Assembly: GCA_021904315.1 (NCBI GenBank)
Contig: CM038916.1
Span: 11,621,065 to 11,685,064 of the forward strand
DNA: 64,000 nt
Origin: Sphagnum magellanicum
Taxonomy: Eukaryota; Streptophyta; Sphagnopsida; Sphagnales; Sphagnaceae
Reading direction: 5' to 3'
Under the pieces are notes generated by a model that was given only the letters and a program-made list of their open reading frames with translations, was not told the DNA's origin and ran no database searches. Below, one piece after another: positions 1 through 12,740 of this stretch (position 1 is its first letter; the number at the start of each line of letters is the position of its first letter). A program made the position numbers and the translations under genes.

Positions 1-2340
1 TACCAAAAGGGCTCAGTAATCATGGGATGAGCTGCCATTCAGAGTACCAGATCAGAACATCCAGCCATAATTTCACCTCATTTCACCTCATCAACTTTCT
101 TCTCCATTGTGATGAACTTTAGTCTACTGTACCGTGATTGTACACAGGAAGTTGGAAAGTACAATGTACTTTTCAAACTTGTTAGAAAGAAAGACAAGAT
201 ATTTTGCCATCTCTTTGTTCCCAATGTTGGGTCTCCTTGTGTTGTATATTACCTGTTCCATGGAGGTCATGTTCACTAGCACCATCTTACCAACATCGAA
301 GCCCTAAAACCATGACTTGATCATGCCATGGGCCCCACCAGATCTTGTTCTGTTAGTTACATACTAGCCCATTTGAACTGCCCCATACTTACCATCAATA
401 ATGTATGTGTGCAGCCAATGTAATTGGGGGAAATCTGGAGCAATGCAAAGTGTTACATCAAGCAGATTATTGACACTGGGTAGATCGTGCCAGTAAACGT
501 TGCACAATTATGTGTTAGTTTAAGTCTGGTCGTAAATAACCAACCCAATTGGTAATTTGGCTGATTACTCATAATCCACTAATAGCATGGGGATTTTTTT
601 TTGGCAAACCATAGTTGTGAGGTCATTAGACATTTGAAGCTTGAAAGTATACTTTGTTCCCAATTTTGTAATTAATACTGTCACTAACTGAAGGTTGGTT
701 ACAAGGTGGCTAATGGTTTCAAATCTAACTAAAGATATTGCAAATGATGTTGTCAGAGTGTCTGATAAGTGATAACTACAGTTTCATAGGGTAAATGTGA
801 TAAGGTCAGCAGAACTGTAATATAGAGACTAGCCAGCATGACTGGTTAACAATTCATAATGATAACATGTATTCATCAAAGTATGGAGATACCTGCTAAA
901 AGCAGTGCTCCTTCCCACTCTGCGTACAGAATTCGAAGTTAATCCCCCAAGTGGTAAAGTTTTTAGACATAGGCTCCATGAGAAGTAGCAAAGTGCAACA
1001 AATGTTGCTACAAACAAAAAAGACAAATGTCAACATCTCCAGACACAATCCTTGATCAAATTGATCTTCAACTACTCATGGACTCAAGGGACTCTCATTG
1101 TTCAGCTTTTGTCCCACCTTGAGCAAAGAATGCAGTCAGATGTGCTTCTTTGTAGTGTAAGGAGTAGGCTTGTTTGGAAATTTTTGGTATGTATTTCTGT
1201 GAAAAGCTCGGCTGGTCTCCAGTCCATATTTTTGGTGCCCAAATTTACACCTTTGGTGCACTGCTCATCTGCAACAATTGCATTTTTTCCCCATGTGTGA
1301 TTTTGTTGTGTTTTCTGAAGGCAGATGCTTCTCTACTATTTTCCCTTCTGTTGTATGCACAAAGGTTGGTAAACTACCTATGCATGCATGGCTCTCCACT
1401 TTGAGACCTCGGAATAAAGGATTCCAAGAATCATCACTTCTCCTAAAAGAAATTTAGTGTGTCTTAGCTAGCACTTAGGTCAATGAAAGCTGCAACTGAG
1501 GTGCTTGCTCACAAAAGATTGTCTGCATCTGCTCACTCATTCATGTGCTGTATTCATATGCTCATTTATTAAATGCTAGAGAAAGATGAACTAAAGCTCT
1601 AGAGTTCCAATTTGCAGCATGTCTTGCAGGTATTGGTTGCTCTTGCCATATGCATCATCATCTTCACAGGTAACTAGCCCACACATGTCGTGAAGGTCAA
1701 TGGATAACAAAAAAGAGAGGGCAACCAGACTTTGGCATGGATTAGGGCTATAGGAAGTTAAAATCCAACCCATGAAAATATAATATATTCATGCAAAAAT
1801 CACAGTTGTTTGACAGAAAACAGAATGTCACGTTCTATGATGGTGGTGATCACAGGCAGCAGTCAGATCAGGTGCGGATGTCAGTCAAGTTAATAATATG
1901 GTGATCCAGTAGAATCTATCCAATCTTTTATTCTGAATCGTTAGGTCCCGGGGACTGAAGATAGAATGAAGTAGAAAAACCCTTACATATTCTTATTAGG
2001 GTGGCGGGACTGATCTGCAACGTGCGGGACCCTCTTCTCCTCCTCCTCATTGCGATTCCCAGAGAAGATAATTGATCAATAATGGGGCTATGGACGGAAA
2101 GGGGCGAGTGACTGGAAATTTAGGGGCTGGCTGGACAGGTTTGCTTGTGGGGCCTTCTGCACACAAGAGTAGTAAATGCTGGAGACGGGGAGAACAAGAT
2201 TCTGACAAATTCTTCAACAAAATCAGGCAGGAATCCACACACCAAATCCGCAGCAAATCCCCTTCACTTAAGTACCACCATACGTAACATCATCACCTTG
2301 CCTCACCATCTCTCTCTTATTATTGTTACTGTGTGATTAT
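1..2340. other. Unassigned sequence, no gene recognised
   Basis: Composition is more even here than in the rest of the window and I saw no repeats. Open frames are short (under 85 codons) on both strands. A short stretch near 1619-1667 is bounded by a TTTGCAG-like acceptor and an ACAG/GTAACT-like donor, and 1090-1170 has an open stretch. This could be exonic sequence from a split gene, but I recognise no protein family. Confidence 0.3.
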
Positions 2341-2504
2341 TATTGCAGTCGGACCACAGGCTCAAACCTGTAAGGTCTTTGAGAATTTTGGGCTTTCTTT
2401 TTTCTTTTCTTTTTCCCCCAGGGTTTTACTACCTGTAGGGATGTGTGAGGTCCACCAGCACCTCCTGGCAATATTGTAAAAACCAGTGTTGGCTGGTTCT
2501 TTAT

Positions 2505-3850
2505 TTTTATGAAGAAGCTCAGGTTTTGCTTTTTAAAGGTGAATCAGAACTGTTTCAGTTTCAATTTCTGCACATAAATACAATCAGGAATCCAGTTCCA
2601 GATTCATGAAAAAATAATTTTGGTTTTGGTTTTGAAAATCAGACCTGATTCGAGTTCGGTTCTTACTAACTTGAACCAGAAGAACATCTAAGGGCGACTT
2701 TAGACGAGTGTCCAAGATCCAGGGACCAATGAATTCCACCAATCTTATTGGTTGAAAGCTTTAAATTGCTCCCAAGGCCTTTAGACGAGGATCCAAGACC
2801 AAAAAGTGGCAAATTGAGGATAAACCTACATGGCAATTGGTTCAGACCAGAAAACAGTTCTAAAAGCAGAGCTCCTGATTTCAAGAACTAAATAAGAATC
2901 AGGCTAGGGACCAAGGTACAGTCCAACTCAAGGATTCAATTTGCTTCAAATCAGTCCAAATTGGTTCCTAGGAAATTGGACTCTCGACCCTTGTCCAAAG
3001 TGGGCCTAATTATGAGTTAACCTATGGCTAACCCCGGTTTGAGTCACTTAGTTTTCAAAAACATGTATATCTCAGTTCTGATTCTGGTTTCATATAGGAA
3101 TAGAACCAGGTCTGGTTCTTTAAAAATAGAATCTGATTGTGGTTCTGGTTTTGATTTGGGTTTTGAAAATTACACCCAGTTCCAGTTCGGTTCTCACTAA
3201 TCATCAGTTCTTACTTGACAAAGTGCGTAGGCCTACCTGCCCAACACCACCTCTTGGCTTTAAAAAACAATCAACACCGGTTCCAGTTAGATCAAGACAA
3301 ATCTGAACCGAGACAGTTTTCAAAATCAAAATTTGAGTTCAAACTGGAAGCAGAATTGTTTTGAGGAACCAAACCTAGAACAATATTCCCAATCCTATTT
3401 TGGTGTGAAAAATTGTTTCTTAACAAAATAGGCTTCTCGTGATTAAGAATCTTGGATTGATAATTATTATAAATATCAAAAAAACTCTTAAAATACAAAA
3501 GTTCGCAAAAAACGTAAATATGAAAATTTATTAGTAGTTTTATCAATAAATAAAATCATGACTAGTGCAGCTAATAATATACTAGGAAAGTAAAAATTTA
3601 ATAATAACAATAATATTTTAAAAAAATATTGTGTGGAACCATGATAGGTATGATTCTTACATAATGGTTATTCCAACCAGTGAGTAACCTGTGGTTGTCA
3701 ATTAACCGGCAGCTCCAAATCTCCATGCAGTGAGAACTATTTGTATGGGAACTGAATTTTAGAACCAAAACTGGAACAAATAATTTCCGATTCTATTTAT
3801 GTGTGGAATGGGAACCAAAGCCAACCCAAATCACAACTGGGGTTTCTTCC
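2505..3850. repeat. Diverged repeat with direct and inverted arms
   Basis: Related text rich in GGTTCTGGTTTTG and GGTTTTGAAAAT followed by TTCGGTTCT and ACTAA occurs near 2600-2670 and again near 3119-3200. The complementary wording (GAACC, ATTTTCAAAA) occurs near 3280-3400 and 3720-3850. This arrangement of direct and inverted copies suggests an old non-coding element or fold-back cluster. No protein remnant was seen. Confidence 0.4.
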
Positions 3851-4724
3851 AGAAAAGGAAGAATCAGCCAAACACTGGGAAAAACTAAACCCCTCTCCCT
3901 GCCCCCCCACCCCAAAAATCAGTTTGCTCCCAGACATCAGAAATATTCAATTCAAAGATTGAATCAAGATCTCTGAATCAAGATCCAAATTTAACATCAT
4001 CTGAGTGAAATATTGCCACTTAAAGGCATAACTCAAAGTCCAAATGTAACATTTGTTGGGAGAAATAAGTTACATATCCACATATATTAAGTCATATCCA
4101 CTAAAAGGCGCCACTCACTCGAAGGTATCCGTGTAGGCGCTGATTCACATTTGGTCCACTCTAACACCCATTCCAACTTTGCAGGGGTATTCAATTACTA
4201 GAGTGTAAGAGTCCAGTAAAGGGTTGGGGAATGGTATCGGTCATTATTTTGTGCTACACGGGTTAGAATTCAAACCTCCCAGGCACGTACCTATAGGGTT
4301 TCTTTATACCGACTCTTTGCTGGTCCTCGAGGGTAGAAAAACCTGGGCGCTTAGACCCAGGATAACGGTAAGGTAGAAAAGATAAGCCAAATAGTGTTCG
4401 GGAATAAAAAAAGACTCTTAAGGTGCCACAGTGAACCAGCACCCACCAATGCACCAGTCAGCCTCTGTGTCCATAGTCCTATGGGCTGCATTCTTTCATC
4501 TGGCTCCTGACCCTACCTTAAGCAACAGTGTCCCACACTCAACCTTTTTGAGCTGCTGACCTCTGACTTTTTCTCTTTGGCTTTTTTTCTCAACCCTGAC
4601 CTCCGTGCTACCTACTCTATTGACCTAGCTACCCTATTGATCTAAATACCTTGCTGACCTACATTTTGACGCTGTCTCCCAACTAACAACCAAGCACCTA
4701 ACTATTTATCCTCTATTTTTGCCT
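3851..4724. other. Intergenic, nothing identified
   Basis: No coding frame, terminal repeat or tandem array that I can support. The last part turns pyrimidine-rich (CTGACCTA-like words) and leads into the minisatellite that follows. Confidence 0.4.
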
Positions 4725-5275
4725 GATTAAACCTTTTCTTCTCGATAAAACTTTTATTTTGTCATGGCTAAACTTTTACTTCTTAACAAAACCTCTCTCT
4801 CACTAACATTTCATCTATCCACAAAACCTTTATTTCTTTATGATTAAATTTTTATCTTGCGACAAAAAATTTATATATTTTTGATTAAATCTCTATCTTT
4901 TGACAAAACTTTTATCTCTAAATTTTTATTTCTTAACAAAAAAATTTTGATTTTTTATTAAACTTTTATCTTTTAGCAAAACCTTTATTTCTTCCTACTT
5001 AAATTTTTATCTATTTTCAAAAACCTCTCTACTTCCTAATTAAATTATGTGTTTCAACAAACTTCTATACATCTTAATTAAACCTCCACCTTTTAACAAA
5101 ACTTTTAAATCTTTTCCTACTTAAACTTCTATCTTTTAGCAAAACTTTTATATTTCCTAGTTGAACTTTCTATATTTTTCAACAAAACTTCTTTCTTTCA
5201 TGGCTAGCCTTTTATTATTGGCAAAACATTTTTACTTCCTAACCACACCTCTAACTCTTAACAAAACCTTCGTAT
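4725..5275. repeat. Degenerate ~41-bp minisatellite, about 13 units
   Basis: The word GATTAAAC or a close variant recurs at about 4725, 4766, 4802, 4842, 4883, 4918/4957, 4998, 5037, 5075, 5119, 5159, 5202 and 5240, spaced 38-44 bases. Each is followed by TTTTATCTTTTAGCAAAACC-like text and a T-rich segment. Units are strongly diverged, so the array is old. It is pyrimidine-rich on the plus strand and non-coding. Confidence 0.75.
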
Positions 5276-5460
5276 TAAACCCCTGACCCACCCACCTATT
5301 TGCCTACTTGCCTACTAATTACAAAAGAAATATTTTTGTATTTAAATATCTTTGTATAGTTGTCAAGGTTAGATATTAATGTAATTTGTATAGTTGTTAG
5401 TTGCATTCTAAAAACACAATATTCACATCTTAAGGTAGACCATACAAATGCAAAAATAAG

Positions 5461-5733
5461 ATAAAAATTTATAAAATTATTATTTTTTGAATATTAAAGT
5501 TGTCCAAATGAAATAAATTAATGAGTTGAAGAATTAATTGTGGAGTTTAAAATTAATTAACTCAAAAGAATAAATACATAAAAGTTTGAAATAATCCTAA
5601 TGGTAGATGTCATAAACCCTAACAACTATAATTAAGGTTAGGGTAAAATTAAAATATTTAGAATTTTTTTATAGTTCTCAAAACCCACATATAAGAACTT
5701 ATGAAAATCATTGGTCTTCATTGAAAGTAAGTG
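5461..5733. repeat. Direct repeat A, left copy (~273 bp)
   Basis: Matches 6344-6615 almost colinearly, with a few substitutions and small indels. Shared words include TTGTCCAAATGAAA, TGAGTTGAAGAATTAAT, AACTCAAAAGAATAAATACA and CCCACATATAAG. It ends GTAAGTG immediately before the LTR start at 5734. The sequence before it (5404-5440, AAAAACACAATATTCACAT) resembles the sequence after the right copy, so the locus may once have been a tandem array of a ~330-bp unit. Confidence 0.85.
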
Positions 5734-6310
5734 TGTCGTAACCCTAACCTTGGGCTCATGACCAAGGCAAAGACTTACAAGAAGGCGAGATAAGAAGGAA
5801 ACCCAGGAGGCACATCTTATACTCCCGGGAATGCAAGAGGGTGTGAGAGAATGAACCCTCACACTCCCAAGGCAACTCCCACTTGGGGAATTAGAGTCCC
5901 AAAGGACTCCCAAATCTTCAAAGAGCGATTACAGGGGCCAAAACCCATTGGTTTGAAAAGTTCTTTATATCATTAGAAAGATGTTGAAACGTAGATGTCT
6001 AAAATGGGTTCACATCACCCATTTGGACATTTGAAACACAAGTTATGGCCAAAAGAAAAGTCGGGAATCAAATTGGCAATTTGACTCCCGACCACTAAAA
6101 GTCGGGAATCGACCCAATTTCTGTGGGTGCAGGTGGCGTGCCACATATCGTTGAAAAGCTCTTGACGAGGATCAGAACTTTGATTCAGACCTCATCTTGA
6201 TCGGAGGTCTCCACACAAAGTTATGGCGCTCCAAAGTCACGAGAATCCCAACTTTGGCAATTTCGAGACTCCCACTTGGGAGTCTTAGGACAAAAAGCCA
6301 TTTGGATGTG
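5734..6310 (+). mobile_element. Truncated LTR, copy 1 of the TGTCGCAACC family
   Basis: Starts TGTCGTAACCCTAACC, the same start as the LTRs at 23854 and 27795, and follows them colinearly through the conserved palindrome (6060-6092), the GGTGGCGTGCCACAT block and the GGACAAAAAGCCATTTGG block. It then breaks off before the TATA-like motif and hairpin seen in the other copies, merging into telomere-like repeats. About two thirds of a full-length LTR is present. No internal retrotransposon region is attached. Confidence 0.85.
6060..6092. repeat. 33-nt near-perfect palindrome inside LTR copy 1
   Basis: Two 16-base arms, GTCGGGAATCAAATTG and CAATTTGACTCCCGAC, separated by one base and with one mismatch. 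The same palindrome sits at the same place in LTR copies at 24134-24166, 28136-28168 and (minus strand) 62133-62165, with decay mostly in the outer arm positions. Confidence 0.85.
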
Positions 6311-6330
6311 GGTTTAGGGTTTAGGGTTTA
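6310..6330. repeat. Interstitial plant-type telomeric repeat, three units
   Basis: GGGTTTA occurs three times in tandem, the complement-phase of the Arabidopsis-type TTTAGGG telomere motif. It lies exactly where LTR copy 1 loses similarity to its relatives, between the LTR fragment and direct repeat A right copy. A small similar patch (GGTTTAGGGTTTAGGGG) is at about 51990. Confidence 0.7.
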
Positions 6331-6343
6331 AACCTAAAATAAA

Positions 6344-6615
6344 ATAAAAATTTATAAAATTAATTATGTTTTGAATATTAAAATTGTCCAAATGAAAGAA
6401 AATAATGAGTTGAAGAATTAATCGTGGAGTTTTTAATTAATTAACTCAAAAGAATAAATACATAAAATTTGAAATAATCCTAATGGTAGATGCCATAAAC
6501 CCTAGCATCTTAAGGTTAGGGTTTAATTAAAATATTTAGAATTTTTTTTATAGTTGTTAAAACCCACATATAAGGACTTATGAAAATCATTGGTATTCAC
6601 TGAAGGTAAGCGAGT
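6344..6615. repeat. Direct repeat A, right copy (~272 bp)
   Basis: Near-colinear match to 5461-5733. It ends GTAAGCGAGTG and then runs into GACAACCCAATCC, whereas the left copy runs into the LTR. The different right flanks mean the LTR fragment is an insertion or replacement between repeat units, not part of the unit. Confidence 0.85.
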
Positions 6616-6925
6616 GACAACCCAATCCAAAAACACAATACTTGCACATGGAGACCTATGAAAACCACCTAGTCCTAGTCAAAGGTAATTGGGTGATGAC
6701 TCAATTCAAGAATGCAATACTTTCGTCAACCTTAAACCACCATGTTTAAAATGGTTTAAGGTTCCCAAAACCAACACCTATTTTCATGACCCACATGTGT
6801 TAACATAATGGTTTTCCTTCAAAATGTTTATTCATAAACTCCAATGAAAATGACCTAGTTTTAATTCATGGTTGTTAGTTGAAGACAATCCCAAAATGCA
6901 ATACTTGCATGCCTTCAAATTGGGC
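6616..6925. repeat. Degenerate tandem repeat following repeat A
   Basis: Words such as CCAAAAACACAATACTTGCA, TCAAGAATGCAATACTTTCG and CCCAAAATGCAATACTTGCA recur at irregular spacing of roughly 90-170 bases. They are joined by ATGAAAA-C/T-ACCTAGT and GGTAATTGGGTGA variants. I read this as a worn tandem array contiguous with repeat A. Confidence 0.45.
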
Positions 6926-8640
6926 TTTGGAAGGACAATTAAACCCTAATAAACCAACACATATTTTTGTATTTATATCCAAGTATTGCAATTTTTTCTT
7001 AAAATCTCAATGCATATTTCATGATTCATATGAAGGCATTATACACAATTCCAATACCTATATAATGTCTTGTCAAATCCCCATCATGTCAGGGCAAATT
7101 TACAATATTTACGCATGGTATTCAATACACATCGGGCTAAGCTTTAGTAACACGAATGTAAAATTATGACGAAACAATAGATGAAGATTTTGATTCTAGG
7201 ACAAAAAGTTTACCAAAAATCAAATTTACTTTATATGTATCTGAATGTCATAAGTGATGATGTCTTCAAATGCAAACCTTACCCTTAATGTACACAATAG
7301 ATGTATGGAAATTGCAAAAAATTGTATTAAAAATATCCATTACATACAATCTTACCCACACCCTAGTCCTTATCTAAGGAAGAACCTTCTTTAAAATTAC
7401 AATCCACATGCACTTGGCAATAAATTATTACCATTTTTGTTACATTCTCCACATGTTGGTGGGTATAGATGTGGGGATGTTCCACTTAAAGACAAACCAC
7501 AATCATCACAATTTTGTTTTTATTGGTCCCACAAAATCTACATTAAAACAACAACCCACAATTCCAAAAAAACCTAAAGCAAACAAATAATAAGGAAATA
7601 AATGGGTGGGTATGAAAGCATGCCATCCATGAATCATTTCACATTCATGGAAATGGATGACCACGTTGATTTTTCATATCTAAATTATTTTGTTACACTA
7701 TATAAATGCAATCACAATAGACATTACATTCTTCAACCATTTATGTTTATGTTACAGTGATTGTGATGGGCCTTTTAGAACCCATATTGAATTTATGCAA
7801 ATTAACAACATTCCACCTTCATGGAGAATAACCTACATGCATACACCTCACATTCCATAAAATACTACTAAAACTTATGACTAATGTATGGGACCTTATT
7901 TCGAACTCCCCTCCTAACTTATTCATCAAAGTGTAAAGAAACCCAAAAGACCATTTTATTATAACCTCGAATCAAGTAGTGAAACAAGTTGAATCAAGTG
8001 GAAAACTAAATGAACAATGTTTATAAACCAAAGTGGTAAAAAATCCATGACTAAAAGAAGGCCTAAAATAAATATGCAAGAAATGGCAAGTGCTACATTT
8101 TACTTGACATGTGCAAGTTTACACAATTATTATGAAAGAAGTTATAATACAAAAGGAACATATCATGTATGAGAAGGAAAATGATCAACTAGGTAAAAAT
8201 TCATGATTGATCAAAAGATGTGGAGAGAAGTGCATTCAATTGATAAAAAAATGGACAACACTAGACATCATACCATCTCCATAACATGGTAATGAAATGA
8301 ACAAACACCACACATCTCCATACCATAAGGTTTTTCTAAAAAAACTAAAGGCAAGAATGAAAAGCTTTATCATTTTGTTGTGATAAATGATTGACTTAAT
8401 TGGTTGAGATTATCTTCAAGCTTGAACCTTGACTTCATTTCATCAATCCCTAACAACTTTGCTACCTATTCTATTGTGATGAAATGATCATTCATCAACA
8501 TATATAACACTCACATTCCTACTTGTTCTTTTAAAGATTTAACTATTATTGTTGCATTTTCCTACAACTAATTTTCAAAATGGAATATGGTTACCTGAAT
8601 AATGGAACAATAAAAATTTGATTAAACAATGAGTGTTTTT
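6926..8640. other. AT-rich intergenic DNA
   Basis: No frame above about 100 codons, no recognisable protein motif and no terminal repeats. Open frames near 6879-7169 and 7408-7590 look like chance frames in AT-rich DNA. Confidence 0.4.
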
Positions 8641-9420
8641 GTGTCAAATAGTATCTTACCTTCCAACTTTCCAAACATACTCCACCCAAATTAACACATT
8701 TGGACCTTTTAGCCTTCCAAATACACGCCACCAAAAAATCTCAATCTTCAACAACAAGGAAATCAAAAAATCCACAAGACAAAATAATAATAATAAATAA
8801 ATAAATAAATCTTCTTCATTTTCCTTTTTTCCTTTCCTTTTTTTTTTCAATCTTTTTAATCCTTATTTTTTTCTTTTTTGTTCTAGGTTTTTCTCTTTTT
8901 TTCTTCTTCTCTTTTGATTTTTTTCTTTTTTTTTTGTGATTTTTTTCCTTCTTCGCTTCTTCTTATTTCTTCTTCTTTGATTTTTTTTCTCCTTTTCTTC
9001 TTTTTCTTCTTTGGAAAACAAAAGGCAATGATGACAATGAACTATAAGCTTGTTGTCATTGAAGTTAAATGTCACCTAAATTCTTCTTTAATGCCCAAGA
9101 ATGAGACTTATATGGAGTATTGTTGAAGCTTGGAAGTGGGATGATGATGGCAAAAAAGGGGGTGATGGTGGCTCCCTAACACCTTCTAATCATCAAGAAG
9201 ACACTAATGAATTCCATTGCAAAACAAACAAAAAATAACAATGAAAAGTTCTAAGAACTTATTGCATAAAAACAAAAAAACAATGAAAAAAAATGAAAGG
9301 GGGGGGAGGGGGGGGAGCAAAGAAAAAAGTAAGGAAGGAGAAGAAGAAAGAAAAAAAAGAAAGAAGGAAAAAAATGACCAAAAAAATTAGGTTTTTTTTT
9401 TTTCAAAACCCACGCAGACC
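8641..9420. repeat. Low-complexity homopyrimidine and homopurine tracts
   Basis: 8820-9015 is almost pure T/C (CTTTTTTTTC, TTCTTCTT words). 9285-9415 is almost pure G/A, including two runs of seven or more G near 9299-9316. Both tracts give long spurious K/E- or F-rich frames on both strands. The pair could form an intramolecular purine-pyrimidine structure but shows no gene. Confidence 0.7.
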
Positions 9421-11144
9421 CTTGTTGGGGGCTAGGTTGAGTTTCATCCAAATGAAAACCCAAAATAAGTTTTCTTCAACTAGTGCATTGGTGGGTGTTA
9501 AATCACATCAAACCAATTCTACCTAACAACAAATGCTCAAAGGCCAATGACATGGCATCAATGTCAACTTGGTGACAACAACTTAAGATTACAATCAATG
9601 AATTTTCAAATAATGTACATTTTAAAAACAATTTTTGGTATTAGATGAACCTTCAAAATTGGAAAAATTATCTCAATGTTAACTATTTTTTTCTTTTTTT
9701 CTTCATTCATCCCTAGTTGTGATATATGAAGGTAGTCACCAACACAACAAATGTTGTCTTTCACAAAAATGTCTCCAATGCAAGTCTATTTCCCTACATA
9801 ATTATAGTCCATGCTATGCAATGAATTGTAAAGCTCCATCCTACCTATTTACACAAATTGTAGCTTATTTGTTTCCTATCAAGATCTAGCACTTTGAAAA
9901 TTGTGAACAAAATGTCTTTGAACAAAGCCTTCATTAATGGGATCACCAATTCACAAATAGTTGAGTCACAACCTTTCAATGATGAGTGAAACATGATCAA
10001 CCAATTCACCAAGTGGCAACATCAACACCAACAAACAATGTTGAAAGTGTCACTTCAACAAATACAATTGATGTTTTGTGGAACCATCGAATTGCATGCA
10101 TCCATAAAGAATAAACCATGTTAGTATTTTAAAAGCAAATTTGAGGAATAAATTGAATTTCAAGAAATCGATACATAATATGAAATTGGAATACGTTAAG
10201 AGTGATGTAGAAGAATTGTTACTCAATTGTTGTAGACATCATAAACCTTAGTCACAACAACACAAGAACATTAGGTCCACTTCAAAAAAAATTGAGAAAT
10301 GAAAAGGTTTTGTTTTATAAATTCAAATTCCATAGGATTCACAATAAGAAAACCCAAATAACCAAATTGCAAGAATTTTGAAATCCTATCACTCATCATG
10401 GAAAACAAGTGGAGCATGAAGCCACTTTGGAGGTGGTTTACTCCTAAAACAATATGGAACCACAAATCACAAAATGTAAATGCACTTCAACAATTGTCAT
10501 GGGTAATGGTAATTTTGAATATTCTCACAATGTAATAACCTCTAAGAATAAATGGGGCTGCTATATGGACATTACAAGAAGATTCATGATTGCATGGGTG
10601 ATATTGGCCACAATAAATAATTCAAAGAACAAAGTTTTAAAAAAAAGTTTGTTTGTAGCCAAAATGGCTATCATCCATTATCCATAGGTAGATGTAGAAA
10701 AAGTTGCAATCATCTCTAGAAGATTTAACCAAATTGGGCTATAAACCAAATATGAAAATACAAATATTTAATCATCCTTCTATATTTTGGTTACACATCA
10801 AGGCCAAATATAAAAATCTAGCAATTTTTACTACTTTTTTTTCTCATTTTTGGTAATTGAAAATTTCCAAAATAGATAGATTTTTTAATTCTTAATTTCC
10901 CTTTTGCTAGAATTTCACCAATAAAAAAAGGTTGTTTGTGATATGCTTATAAAAGAAAGGGTTACACAAGGATTGCCTAAAAGTTATAGTAAAGCATACT
11001 TTGACCTCATTGATGTTTCCATGCATAACAAACCATGCTTTAATCCTTCACATTCACGAGACTTCATGAATCTTAATTTTGACTACCTTTAATTGTGGTC
11101 TTTTACATTAATTACAATAGGATTTAATATAGAATTCTAAGAGG
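9421..11144. other. AT-rich intergenic DNA
   Basis: No supported feature. The short open frames at 10271-10687 show no recognisable motif. Confidence 0.4.
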
Positions 11145-12516
11145 CACTAGAAGAAAAATTGTTATATGCGATTGGTCTTTCCAACTATTTGTTAAATTGC
11201 AAATAACACTTACAATTAATAATCGACTGGATAGCAAATGACAAATAACCATCAAACATATTTTCTCAAGTGACAAATGAACTTTTGCAATGTACAATAC
11301 AAACATGTTGACCATATATGTAGGTATTCGAATGTGTCCATGCAACTATATTTTCATTACAATGCAACTACAATTTCCATCAACAAAAATTTGACACATG
11401 CCAATCCAAAGGCTATGCACTACATGAACACATGTCACATATTCATGAGAAAAAAAGTGTGTATCTAACAAAAGAAAATGAACCATGTGTTGTTTGTCAA
11501 AGGGAAACAATGTAATTACAATTGTGATTACTTATTTGTAATCATATATAAGTACATATCAAATGGTCATAGGACTAGCATGTGTACACCCTAGATTCAT
11601 CAAGGATATTTATATTAGGATTAAGGTTTTAAATGACCATTAATCACAATGTGCCATGTGGCACCTAGGCTAGGTCTAGGATGCTTAGGTTACCTGGCCC
11701 AACATAGATGGCATTAAGCTAGACCTAGGCTAACTAATCTAACCTAGCTTTATGGCTATGTGCCATTTAAGTTAAGCCTAGTACACCTAACTTAACCTAG
11801 GTCTAGGTTTTAAGTCTTTTAAGGATAATTTTAGGGTGAAACCAATTTGATTAGCTTTTCCCATACAACAATTCTTACATTTGAATATCATGAATGCACT
11901 TAACCAACCTAGTTATATAATTTACAAAATTTAAAAAGAAGACAAATCATATGGAATACAATTTTAGTTGGAACATCACAACCTAGTCACAACTACTACC
12001 TTTTATCTATTAAGTACCTACTATATATTTATAGTTCTATCTTAGGTACCTACCTAGTAAAAACTAGGTATTTAATATTAGGAGGTCCTTAAATACCTAT
12101 GCACCTAGCTACTAAATACTAAGTACTACCTAATACCTAATACTTAGATAATTAGTAGGTAGTATTTTACTACTTATTGATTAACTACCTATTAGGTACT
12201 AAATACCTATCTATTAAGTATTAAGTACAAATATGTACTTAATATTTAACACCCAGTAGGTAAATACCAAATGGAACGTTAATGTGCATTATTTTGATTG
12301 CATGTGCAATTATATATATATTCTTGTAAAAATATATAAATAATTTATATATATACCATGAGAAATCAACCTAGAGGAAGGATGGAACGTGTCATCATTG
12401 CAACTAATTACAAAAAAGACCAAAATTCATCCAAACTTGAAAAATAATTACATGCAACATTTATTTGCATTTAGTTGCATGGGAAGTGGTTGTAAACAAC
12501 ATGATTTCTTCTAGTG
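11145..12516. mobile_element. Non-autonomous CACTA (En/Spm-type) transposon, 1372 bp
   Basis: The left end is CACTAGAAGAAA and the right end is its complement TTTCTTCTAGTG. The element is flanked by the 3-base duplication AGG (11142-11144 and 12517-12519). A CACTA...TAGTG terminus with a 3-bp duplication is the hallmark of the CACTA/En-Spm superfamily. No transposase frame is present. The interior holds CCTAGG/TAGGT-rich imperfect inverted repeats (11650-11820) and ACCTA/TAGGT arrays (12030-12270), plausible subterminal transposase-binding repeats. It would depend on a transposase supplied elsewhere. Confidence 0.88.
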
Positions 12517-12740
12517 AGGGCATCATTTAAATGGAATATAAAGAATCCAAATTCAAAAAAAAGGTTCCCATATATATAATTAAAAAATGAAGGTATCATG
12601 CATATATGTTTTGTAACCATAAAGATTTTAAATTGTAAACCAAAGTTCAAAAAAAAAAAGGGGGTAAGAAAGCAAAGGCCTTTGTGAATTCAAGTAATAT
12701 AAATGAAGATATTATATGAAAATAAGGATGAAAAGTATAT

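Noticed and set aside
8863-9526. Lysine/glutamate-rich and phenylalanine-rich open frames
   Set aside because: They are translations of homopurine and homopyrimidine tracts, not genes.
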